Shown one piece after another: positions 1 through 6,902 of a stretch of 64,000 nucleotides of DNA. The position numbers and the translations under genes were made by a program. Source of the stretch: Saccharothrix sp. NRRL B-16348 (GTDB lineage: Bacteria; Actinomycetota; Actinomycetes; Mycobacteriales; Pseudonocardiaceae); assembly GCF_001280085.1 (NCBI RefSeq), contig NZ_LGED01000198.1, forward strand, positions 1-64,000, read 5' to 3'. The first letter of the stretch is position 1. Every line of letters begins with the position of its first letter. The notes beneath the pieces are model-generated. The model was given only the letters and a program-made list of their open reading frames with translations, ran no database searches and was not told the DNA's origin.

Positions 1-165
1 CACGGACGGGAGGAGCATGCCGTTCTCGATCTTCGACAGCTTGGACTGGCTCATCCCGGTAGCGCGCGCCGTGGCCGTGCCGGTCATCTTGGCCTCGGTG
101 CGCAGCCTTCGTAACTCGCGCGAGAGCCGTTCTCGGGCCAGCCGCGAACGCTCAGGTGCGGTCAT
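1..165 (-). CDS. XRE-family helix-turn-helix regulator, N-terminal 55 codons (cut by window start)
   Basis: Reading leftwards from the ATG at 165-163 the frame stays open to the window edge. After a basic Arg/Leu-rich helix it reads a classic HTH_31/XRE recognition unit ending in ATGMSQSKLSKIENGMLLPS (residues 35-54). This matches the N-terminus of the actinomycete XRE regulators that usually carry a C-terminal DUF5753 domain. Such proteins are DNA-binding repressors or activators, often paired with small DUF397 proteins. The C-terminal part lies outside the window, so its partner and target cannot be seen. The next 200 bp (166-372) hold no convincing gene. Confidence 0.8.
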   Translation of the reverse strand, partial: MTAPERSRLARERLSRELRRLRTEAKMTGTATARATGMSQSKLSKIENGMLLPSV

Positions 166-372
166 GCAACGCACCGTATCGACGCGCACCCCTCTTGACG
201 ATCGGCCAGGAAGGTGTCTGCGGGCCCGCGGCCGGTCGCCCCGGGTGATCTGGCACACGTCGGCGGGCGTTTCGGGGAGCGCACGTGCATCCGGCCGTGC
301 AGGTGCGCTTGCAGCAGGTCCGGGGCCTGCGGGTGATCGACGACGGGCGCCTCCGGCCGGTCCGCGGGCGGG

Positions 373-1071
373 TCAGAACTCGACGCGGAGCAGGACCAGG
401 TCGTTCTGCACCAATCTGATCTCGACGCCGGTGATGTCGGACCGGCTCAGCCGAGTGGTCGCGGTCGGCCGGGTGGTCGAGCCGGGACCGGCCGTCCAGG
501 TCGCGACCAGCACGGTGGCGCCGTCGGCCGCGACCACGTGCAGGGCGTAGGCGAACTCGGGCGTCGGCGGCCCGTCCGGCACGGCGTAGGAGCACAGCAC
601 GTCGATCCGGGTGCCCCACGGCTCGTCCACCAGCCGCACGCTGGCCGTCACGGGGCTGGGCAGGGTCTGGCGCATCACGACGTCGGGCTCGGGCGGTGGC
701 TCGGTGGTCGAGGCGGTGGGGGGCACGGCGGGAGGGGCGGGGGTGGGGGGGGGCGGGGGAGGCGGGGGCGCCGGCCCCGGCCCCCACCCCCCCCCCCCCC
801 CCCGTGCCCACCACCGCCTCGACCACCGAGCCACCGCCCGAGCCCGACGTCGTGATGCGCCAGACCCTGCCCAGCCCCGTGACGGCCAGCGTGCGGCTGG
901 TGGAACCGCGGAGAGGATGCCGGGCACGCCCGCGAACGACGCGACGTCACCCGAGCACTCCGGGCACCCGGCTGCCAGGTGCCCCTCGAACTCCCGCCGT
1001 TCGCCGGGGGACAGCGAACCCAGGACGTACGCGGCGCCCCAGTCCCGGTACGGATCGACTGGCGAGCTCAA
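373..1071 (-). CDS. Anti-sigma factor (zinc-finger type), internally disrupted
   Basis: The TTG start at 1071 overlaps the sigma-factor stop (TTGA), so translation is probably coupled. The first ~55 residues are a zinc-binding anti-sigma domain, with a His and two Cys in HLAAGCPEC and the preceding DWGAAYVLGSLSPGERREFE helix. The last ~95 residues (from about MRQTLPSPVTASVRLV to the end) form a plausible extracytoplasmic domain. Between them one expects a transmembrane helix. Instead the DNA is an inverted-repeat fold-back (626-904) around G/C homopolymers, and the frame reads Arg/Trp-, Gly- and Pro-runs. The frame happens to stay open (232 aa). Family role: holds the adjacent ECF sigma factor inactive at the membrane. 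Either the gene is truly rearranged and the protein soluble, or the sequence is wrong here. Confidence 0.7.
   Translation of the reverse strand: MSSPVDPYRDWGAAYVLGSLSPGERREFEGHLAAGCPECSGDVASFAGVPGILSAVPPAARWPSRGWAGSGASRRRARAVARWSRRWWARGGGGGWGPGPAPPPPPPPPTPAPPAVPPTASTTEPPPEPDVVMRQTLPSPVTASVRLVDEPWGTRIDVLCSYAVPDGPPTPEFAYALHVVAADGATVLVATWTAGPGSTTRPTATTRLSRSDITGVEIRLVQNDLVLLRVEF
626..904. repeat. 94-bp perfect inverted repeat with homopolymer core inside the anti-sigma gene
   Basis: Positions 626-719 are the exact reverse complement of 811-904. The 91 bp between them are almost pure G on the left and pure C on the right, including a run of 17 C at 787-803; the symmetry centre is near 765. The left arm reads in frame as a natural protein segment (minus strand). 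The right arm reads as its antisense and is Arg/Trp-rich, so the right arm looks like the inserted copy. A near-perfect 279-bp palindrome with a long homopolymer is typical of a polymerase fold-back or an assembly chimera at a hard GC-rich locus, but could be a real rearrangement. Confidence 0.9.
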
Positions 1072-1508
1072 CGTCCGGTGACCCCCTTCTCCTCCAGCGC
1101 CAGCCGCAGCGCCCGCAGACCGTAGTGCAGCCGGGACTTCACGGTTCCCTCCGGCAGGTCCAGCGCGACGGCCAGCTCGGCGACGGACTGTCCCATGTAA
1201 TACGCGCGCACGATCACGGTGCGGTGCTCCGGCGTCAACTGGGTGAGCACGTCGGCCACCAACCAGGCGTCCAGCGCGGAGTCGCTGTGGTCGTCGCGCG
1301 GCCGTTCGGGCAGCCGTTCCGACCCGATCTCCCAGCGCGCGCGTGCGCTGCGGCGCTCGTCGATCACCACGTTGCGCGCCACCGTGTAGAGCCACGCCCG
1401 CGCCGCCGCCGCACCCTGGTCGAGCACCTTGGGGTTGCGCCACGCCCGCAGCAGCGCTTCCTGCACCACGTCGCGCGACAGCTCGTCGTCCCCGGTCAGC
1501 CGGCGCAC
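1068..1508 (-). CDS. ECF-family RNA polymerase sigma factor
   Basis: The visible protein contains sigma region 2 (ELSRDVVQEALLRAWRNPK and the -10 melting segment AWLYTVARNVVIDERRS) and region 4 (LTPEHRTVIVRAYYMGQSVA, then LDLPEGTVKSRLHYGLRALR). This is the usual SigL/SigK-like ECF pattern. The only canonical in-frame start is GTG at 1508, which would cut off the first region-2 helix. The frame is open upstream to 1577, where a strong GAGGAGG (1590-1584) sits 6 nt before an in-frame ATC and the encoded NDSHIALLRSLHDEHAPALW looks like a normal ECF N-terminus. The true start is therefore probably upstream, with an unusual start codon or a base error. It is coupled to the anti-sigma gene downstream. 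Confidence 0.85.
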   Translation of the reverse strand: MRRLTGDDELSRDVVQEALLRAWRNPKVLDQGAAAARAWLYTVARNVVIDERRSARARWEIGSERLPERPRDDHSDSALDAWLVADVLTQLTPEHRTVIVRAYYMGQSVAELAVALDLPEGTVKSRLHYGLRALRLALEEKGVTGR

Positions 1509-1592
1509 GTACCGCCACAGGGCGGGCGCGTGCTCGTCGTGGAGGGAGCGCAGCAGGGCAATGTGACTGTCGTTGATCGCGCACCTCCTCGG

Positions 1593-2417
1593 CTAGTCGT
1601 GGAGCAGCGGTTCCCTGGTGTCGGCGGGCACGGTCGCACTGGGAAAGGCGGGCGGGCGCTTGGCGAGGAAGGCCGCCGTGCCCTCGCGCATGTCGTCGGT
1701 GGTGAACGCCTCCCGGAACGCGTCGAGCTCGAACTCCAGCCCGGCGGCGACGGTCGTGCCGTTCGAGGCGTTCACCGCGGCCTTGGCCAGCGACACCGCC
1801 GTGGCCGAGTTGCCCGCGATCCGGCCGAGCACCGCGCGTGCGGCGGCCAGCATCTCATCACGGTCGTCGAACACCGCGTTGACGAGGCCGAGCCGCGCCG
1901 CCTCCGCCGCGTCGACGTGCCTGCCGGTGTAGATCAGCTCCCGGGCGACCGCGGGTCCGACCAGGCGTTGGAGGCGGACGCAGCCGCCGAAGCCCGGGAT
2001 GAGGCCGAGCACGACCTCCGGCTGGCCGAACACCGCGCGCCTGGTCGCGTAGGCGAAGTCGCACGCCAGCACCATCTCGCAGCCGCCGCCGAGGGCGTAG
2101 CCGTCCACGCACGCGACGACCGGGCACGGGACCTCCTCCAGCAGCCGGGTGACGCGTTGGCCGAGCATCCCGAACCGCTCGCCCTCGTCCGGCGTCATCG
2201 CGGCCATCTCGCGGATGTCCGCGCCCGCGATGAACGCCGGGCCGGGCGCTCCGGTGAGGACGATGCCGCGCGGCGCCCGACCGACGAGGACGCCGGACAG
2301 GAAGTCGTCGAGTTCGGACAGGACCCGGACGGACAGCGCGTTGCGCGCCGGTGGTCGGGACACGGTGACCGTCGTGACGCCGTCCTGTTCTTCGATGAGC
2401 AAGGTCGAGTAGTCCAC
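1593..2417 (-). CDS. Enoyl-CoA hydratase/isomerase family (crotonase)
   Basis: The 274-aa protein is a full-length crotonase. It has the substrate-pocket motif PARNALS, the oxyanion-hole segment FIAGADIREM, and both catalytic glutamates of true hydratases (in YALGGGCEM and VFGQPEVVLGLIPGFGG). It would add water to a trans-2-enoyl-CoA or act on a related CoA thioester. It lies 10 bp downstream of the membrane reductase gene and on the same strand as the adenylation enzyme, so the three probably form one transcript. That context suggests a specialised substrate rather than housekeeping beta-oxidation, but nothing in the sequence names it. Confidence 0.9.
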   Translation of the reverse strand: MDYSTLLIEEQDGVTTVTVSRPPARNALSVRVLSELDDFLSGVLVGRAPRGIVLTGAPGPAFIAGADIREMAAMTPDEGERFGMLGQRVTRLLEEVPCPVVACVDGYALGGGCEMVLACDFAYATRRAVFGQPEVVLGLIPGFGGCVRLQRLVGPAVARELIYTGRHVDAAEAARLGLVNAVFDDRDEMLAAARAVLGRIAGNSATAVSLAKAAVNASNGTTVAAGLEFELDAFREAFTTDDMREGTAAFLAKRPPAFPSATVPADTREPLLHD

Positions 2418-2427
2418 GGAAGTCTCC

Positions 2428-3642
2428 TCACGAGTCCCAGATGGCGCCGAACGCGGGCACGCCCCGCGCTTCCAGCTCCTCCACCACGTGCCACGTCGTC
2501 TTCTTGTTCGAGATGCAGATCACGGCTTCGGCGTCGAACTCCCGGTGCGCGCGCAGCGCCAGTTCCACCAGGTCGGGCTTGCCGTCGCGGACGGTGTCCC
2601 AGACCAGGGCGTCCGGCTGCACGGCCTCGATCTCGTCCACCAGCTCGTCGCCGTAGGTGTCGCGCGGCGTGCGGGTGGACCACACCAGCCGCGACGGCGT
2701 CTCCCGCGACAGCAGGTGGGGCAGGCACGGCCCGATGCCGCTGCCGGTGGCCACCCACACCACGCGGGTGAACAGCTTGTCGATGTTGCCGACGCCGGCG
2801 GTCGGCACGCCCTTGACCCACAGGTGCGTCGGCAGGTCGTCGATCAGCGAGCCGGTCCAGTCGCCCGCGCGCGAGATGGTGAGCCGGAAGCCGGGTTGGC
2901 CGGGCGTCGGCACGTTGGCGAACGAGTGCCACTCCAGCAGCGGGTGGCGGCTCACCGCGGTCGAGGAGCCGGCGAACGGCGTCACGCCGTAGTCGAACGA
3001 CACCAGCGCGACGTGCCGCGACGGGCGGGAGATCCGCACCGGCACGCGACGCAGCCGCGCCCACGGCAGCACGACGCTCGCCACGATCAGCAGGAGCAGC
3101 CAGAACTGGGCCGAGCCGAGGAATCCGGGCTGCCGGGCCGAGTGCGCGGCGAACAGGGCGAGCACGGTCCAGCCCGCGAAGCGGTGCACGCGCTCGAACA
3201 CGTCGTGCCGGCGTGCGCGCAGGCCGGGCAGGGCGAAGACCACCATCCCGACCATCAGGGCGAGGATCGTCCACGTCAGCGGGTCGTTGAGGACCACGGC
3301 GAGGACGGTGAACCACGCGGTGGCGCTGAGCGCGGCGCCGACGTGCAGGCCGCCGAAGTGGTAGACCTTGCCCAACGTCCAGCGGATCCGCAGCGGCCAC
3401 GTCGTCGGCGCGCTCGTGGCGAGCCGGAACAGCAGGTTGATCACGTGCTGCTGGCGGATCAGGACGGCCAGGGCGACGTTCGCGACGACCAGGTTCGCGA
3501 GGTCGTGCGCGTCGTCCACACCGAACGCCGCGATGACGTTGGCCAGGACGACGAGGGCGGCGAGCCGGTTGTGGTGGGTGAACGGGCGCTTCCGGAGCCT
3601 CAGCCCCAGCGCCGACGGTGTGTCGCTGCGCGTGGTGGTCAT
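2428..3642 (-). CDS. Membrane ferric-reductase-like flavoprotein (FAD/NAD(P)-binding)
   Basis: Of the 404 residues, the first ~195 form about six hydrophobic helices with several His (YHFGGLH, VHRFAGW, AAHSARQP) that could ligate haem. The last ~200 residues resemble a ferredoxin/ferric reductase module: EWHSFANVP where FAD-binding reductases have a HPFxI-type motif, and VATGSGIGPCLPHL as the nucleotide-binding loop. The predicted role is electron transfer from NAD(P)H across or at the membrane. Its ATG overlaps the stop of the adenylation gene (ATGA, 4 bp), so the two are translationally coupled. In fungi, adenylation and ferredoxin-reductase modules occur fused in NRPS-like proteins; here they are two bacterial genes. 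The substrate is unknown. Confidence 0.7.
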   Translation of the reverse strand: MTTTRSDTPSALGLRLRKRPFTHHNRLAALVVLANVIAAFGVDDAHDLANLVVANVALAVLIRQQHVINLLFRLATSAPTTWPLRIRWTLGKVYHFGGLHVGAALSATAWFTVLAVVLNDPLTWTILALMVGMVVFALPGLRARRHDVFERVHRFAGWTVLALFAAHSARQPGFLGSAQFWLLLLIVASVVLPWARLRRVPVRISRPSRHVALVSFDYGVTPFAGSSTAVSRHPLLEWHSFANVPTPGQPGFRLTISRAGDWTGSLIDDLPTHLWVKGVPTAGVGNIDKLFTRVVWVATGSGIGPCLPHLLSRETPSRLVWSTRTPRDTYGDELVDEIEAVQPDALVWDTVRDGKPDLVELALRAHREFDAEAVICISNKKTTWHVVEELEARGVPAFGAIWDS

Positions 3643-5159
3643 GCGACCGTCACCAGCGACGAGAGCGCGGCCCGGTCCACTTTGCCGCGTGCGGTCAGCG
3701 GCAGGTCGTCCACCGCGACGACCAGTGACGGCACGCAGTAGTAGGGCAGCGCGTGCGCCACCGCGTCCGTGGCCGCCTGTGGGTCGACGGTGGCGGGGCT
3801 GACGAACCCGACGAGCCTGCCGTCGTGCAGGACGGTGGTCGCGCGGACGCAGCCGGGGGTCGTCTCCAAGGCGGAGGTGACCGCGTCCAGCTCGACCCGG
3901 AAGCCCCGGACCTTGACCAGGTCGTCGGTGCGGCCGTGGTGCTCCAACTCGCCGTCCGGCGTCCAGCGGCCCAGGTCGCGGGTGCGGAACATCAGGTGGT
4001 CGCCGCCGAGGAACGGGTCGGGGCGGTAGCGCTGGGCGGTCAGCACGTCGTTGCCGAGGTAGCCCGCCGTGACGCAGGCGCCGCCCGCCCACATCTCGCC
4101 GACCTCGCCGATCCGGCACGGCCGCAGGTCCTGGTCGAGCACGTAGACCGTGGTGTTGGGGACCGGACGGCCGATGGTGAGCCGGCCCGTGCGCGGGTCG
4201 TAGCGCTGGATCGTGTTGACGATCGTGACCTCCGTCGGACCGCAGGCGTTGTGGAACGCGGCGCGGGCGGACCAGGCGTCGGCCAGGGGTTTGGGGCAGT
4301 GCTCTCCGGCCACGGCGACCACTCGCACGTCGGGGCACTCTGCCGGGTCCACTGTGGACAGGACGCCTGGGGTGGCGATGAGGACAGTCGAGGTCTTGGC
4401 CGTCTTCCCGATGTCCCGGCCGCGGATGACGGACGTGGCGCCGTGCGCGAGCGCGCCGAAGAGCTCCCACACCGCCATGTCGAACGCGATGTTGAGCAGC
4501 TGCGCGACCCGGTCGCCCGGTCGGATGCCCAGGTCGCCGGGTGCGGTGAGCAGGACGTTGCACAGGTTCGCGTGGGTGACGCGGACGCCGTTGGGCACGC
4601 CGGTCGTGCCGGAGGTGAAGATGACGACGGCGGTGTCGCCGTGTTCCGCCCGCGGTGGGTCGACGCGGCGGTCCGGGAGGGTGTCGAGGGCGAGCACCTT
4701 CGGCGCGGCGAGGTCGCGGGTCTGCGGGAGGTGCTCGCGGGTGGTCAGGACGACGTCGATGTCGGCGGTGCGGATGATGTGGTCGAGGTGGGGCTTCGGG
4801 GTGATCCGGACGTCCTGCGGCACGTAGGCCGCGCCGACCTTCAGCACGGCGAGGATGCCGACGACGAGGTGGATCGAACGCGTTAAGAAGACGCCGACGT
4901 GATCGCCCGGGCGCACGCCGGCGGCGAGGAGTTCGGCGGCGACCACGTTCGCGCGGTGGTCCAGCTCGCCGTACGTCACGCAGGCGCCTTCGTGCTCGAC
5001 CGCCCGCGCGTGCGGCGACCGTGCCGCGTGGGCCTCGAAGGCGTGGTGTATCCGGTGGAACGGTGGTGTCACGCTCGGTCCGCGGCCGAATCGCCGGAAC
5101 AGGGAGCGGTCGTCCGGAGGAAGTCCTCGCACAGCGTCGGGCTCGGTCGTGGCCGTCAC
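3639..5159 (-). CDS. Stand-alone NRPS-type adenylation enzyme (AMP-binding)
   Basis: This 506-aa ANL-superfamily enzyme shows the adenylation core motifs in order: IFTSGTTGVPNGV (phosphate loop), FDMAVWELFG with the Asp that usually grips an amino group, NACGPTEVTI, FRTRDLGRW, KVRGFRVELDAV and the C-terminal lysine motif LTARGKVDR. It should activate a carboxylic acid, perhaps an amino acid, as an acyl-AMP. There is no carrier-protein or condensation domain, and none is encoded nearby, so the acceptor of the activated acid is unclear; the coupled membrane reductase or CoA are candidates. It is the first gene of the operon, which has its promoter between 5160 and 5265. Confidence 0.85.
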   Translation of the reverse strand: MTATTEPDAVRGLPPDDRSLFRRFGRGPSVTPPFHRIHHAFEAHAARSPHARAVEHEGACVTYGELDHRANVVAAELLAAGVRPGDHVGVFLTRSIHLVVGILAVLKVGAAYVPQDVRITPKPHLDHIIRTADIDVVLTTREHLPQTRDLAAPKVLALDTLPDRRVDPPRAEHGDTAVVIFTSGTTGVPNGVRVTHANLCNVLLTAPGDLGIRPGDRVAQLLNIAFDMAVWELFGALAHGATSVIRGRDIGKTAKTSTVLIATPGVLSTVDPAECPDVRVVAVAGEHCPKPLADAWSARAAFHNACGPTEVTIVNTIQRYDPRTGRLTIGRPVPNTTVYVLDQDLRPCRIGEVGEMWAGGACVTAGYLGNDVLTAQRYRPDPFLGGDHLMFRTRDLGRWTPDGELEHHGRTDDLVKVRGFRVELDAVTSALETTPGCVRATTVLHDGRLVGFVSPATVDPQAATDAVAHALPYYCVPSLVVAVDDLPLTARGKVDRAALSSLVTVA

Positions 5160-5264
5160 AGGTCGTGCACCTCTCGTCAGCCGGGCGTGGTCACCCGGAC
5201 TGAACGAGACAGCCCCACCGTCCGTTCAAGCCGAACGCGAAAAAAGTTGAACTTTCCCCAACCC

Positions 5265-5396
5265 GCGTGTCGAACGCTCAGGCTCGGCGTGTCGAACGCT
5301 CGGCACCGGCGTGTCGAACGCTCAGGACGCGCGTGTCGGACACTCAGGACATTCGAGTCGAACGCTCGGGGTGGGACAGTCGAACGAGCCGGTCGT
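5265..5396. repeat. Tandem repeat array A: six 22-bp units
   Basis: The core GTCGAACGCTC (or a 1-3 base variant) recurs at an exact 22-bp period, units starting at 5265, 5287, 5309, 5331, 5353 and 5375. The best unit is GCGTGTCGAACGCTCAGG plus four bases. The last two units are more diverged. The array begins 5 bp past the stop codon of the alpha/beta hydrolase (minus strand) and ends about 105 bp before the start of the adenylation gene. The reverse complement matches the units of the array at 51090-51287 at 18 of 22 positions, so both belong to one repeat family. Confidence 0.9.
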
Positions 5397-5401
5397 CGGC
5401 G

Positions 5402-6304
5402 TCACCCGGCTGAGACGGGCGGGTGGACCCGGTCCAGGAAGTCCCGCGCCAGGGTGACGACCTCGTCCAGGTTCGTCTCCAGCGCCCAGTGCCCGCCGTC
5501 GAGCAGGTGCAACTCGGCGTCCGGCAGGTCGCGGAGGTAGGCCCGCGCGGCGCCCTCCGGCATGTAGCCGTCGTGCGGGCCCCACGCGATCAGCGTCGGC
5601 GGCCGGTGCTCGCGCAGGTACGCCTGCTGCCGTTCGAACCAGTCGATCGTGCTCGACTGGTCGGCCAGCAGGTGGACCAGGTTCCGCCGTCGCTCGGGCG
5701 TGCCCAGCAGCGCCCAGGACAACGTCCAGAGGTCCGGGCCGACCCGGTCGACCAGCCTCTCGGGGAGCTCGCCGACGAACTCGTCGCGGAAGCCGTCCGC
5801 GCTGACCGCGGCGTACAGCCGGGACGTCCCCTCCTCCGTCGGGTCGGCCCAGTACTCCTTGAGCGGCCGGTACTTCGGGCCGTGCTGGTCCTCGTAGATG
5901 TCACCGTTCTGGATGATCAGGGCGGTGACCCGCTCGGGCGCGTGCATGGCCAGCCGCAGCCCGAACTGGGAGCCGTAGTCGTGCAGGTAGAGGGCGTACC
6001 GGGTGAGGCCGGCCGCGTCGGCGAACCGCTGGAGGAACTCGGCGTACCCGTCGAAGGTGTAGGAGAAGCGCGTCCGGTCCGGCGTGCCGCTGTACCCGAA
6101 CCCGGGGTAGTCCGGCGCGATCAGCCGCCACCGGTCGCCGAGCGCGGCCATGAAGTTGCGGTACTGGAACGACGAGCAGGGGTAACCGTGGGGCAGCAGC
6201 ACCACCGGGGCGTCCGGTGGCCCTGCCTCGCGGTAGAAGATGGCGGTCCCGTCGACCTCCATCGTCCGATGGGCGACCGGGGCGGGCGTGTGGGGTGAAG
6301 TCAC
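5402..6304 (-). CDS. Alpha/beta hydrolase, haloalkane dehalogenase/epoxide hydrolase-like
   Basis: The 300-aa protein has the alpha/beta-hydrolase layout with an Asp rather than Ser nucleophile (LHDYGSQFG), the HG oxyanion element LPHGYPCSS, a distal acid in WGPHDGYM and the catalytic His in GGHWALE. An Asp nucleophile is typical of dehalogenases and epoxide hydrolases, which form an ester intermediate. It lacks a signal peptide and is likely cytoplasmic. It is transcribed leftwards, about 50 bp from the HIT gene, with its own ATG and no obvious operon logic. The substrate cannot be read from the sequence. Confidence 0.85.
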   Translation of the reverse strand: MTSPHTPAPVAHRTMEVDGTAIFYREAGPPDAPVVLLPHGYPCSSFQYRNFMAALGDRWRLIAPDYPGFGYSGTPDRTRFSYTFDGYAEFLQRFADAAGLTRYALYLHDYGSQFGLRLAMHAPERVTALIIQNGDIYEDQHGPKYRPLKEYWADPTEEGTSRLYAAVSADGFRDEFVGELPERLVDRVGPDLWTLSWALLGTPERRRNLVHLLADQSSTIDWFERQQAYLREHRPPTLIAWGPHDGYMPEGAARAYLRDLPDAELHLLDGGHWALETNLDEVVTLARDFLDRVHPPVSAG

Positions 6305-6353
6305 CCTTGTCCCGTTGCACGGGACGGTCCCGGGTAAACCTCACCCGTCCGGG

Positions 6354-6902
6354 TCAGTCGGTGGCCGACCAGGCGTCGGACAGGAGTTGCCTGGTCTCGC
6401 CGAGCAGTTGCGGCAGGACCTTGGTGTGGCCGATCACCGGCATGAAGTTCGCGTCGCCGCCCCAGCGCGGCACCACGTGCTGGTGCAGGTGGGCCGCGAT
6501 GCCCGCGCCGGCGACCACGCCCTGGTTCATGCCGACGTTGAACCCGTGCGGACCGGCGGCGGAGCGGATCACCCGCATCGCCTTCTGGGTGAACGCGGCG
6601 AACTCCGCCGTCTCTGCCACGGTCAGGTCGGTGTAGTCGGGCACGTGCCGGTACGGCAGCACCATCAGGTGACCGGGGTTGTACGGGTACAGGTTGAGCA
6701 CCGCGAACACCAGCTCGCCGCGCGCCAGGATCAGGCCCTCGGCGTCGTCCAGCCCGATCACCCGGCAGAACGGGCACCCCTCGGGCTCGTCGCCGACGGC
6801 CTTGCCCTCACCGCGCACGTACGAGAGGCGGTGCGGGGTCCACAACCGCTGCAACGCGTCGTCGACCCCGACCCCGTCCTGCTCCTCGTACCGGTCCGTC
6901 AC
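6354..6902 (-). CDS. HIT-family hydrolase, probable Ap4A phosphorylase
   Basis: The 182-aa protein contains the histidine-triad motif [10 protein letters not shown] near the C-terminus and an N-terminal CPFC pair, as in actinobacterial Ap4A phosphorylases (M. tuberculosis Rv2613c type). Those enzymes split diadenosine tetraphosphate with phosphate. Its GTG start overlaps the thrS stop (GTGA), and the same thrS-HIT order occurs in mycobacteria. This makes functional sense because aminoacyl-tRNA synthetases produce Ap4A as a side product. The assignment to phosphorylase rather than hydrolase rests on this synteny and the length. Confidence 0.85.
   Translation of the reverse strand: MTDRYEEQDGVGVDDALQRLWTPHRLSYVRGEGKAVGDEPEGCPFCRVIGLDDAEGLILARGELVFAVLNLYPYNPGHLMVLPYRHVPDYTDLTVAETAEFAAFTQKAMRVIRSAAGPHGFNVGMNQGVVAGAGIAAHLHQHVVPRWGGDANFMPVIGHTKVLPQLLGETRQLLSDAWSATD

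Noticed and set aside
696..2771. A 691-codon plus-strand frame starting in the fold-back region
   Set aside because: It begins in the homopolymer palindrome and runs antisense to the sigma factor and crotonase genes; low-complexity composition.
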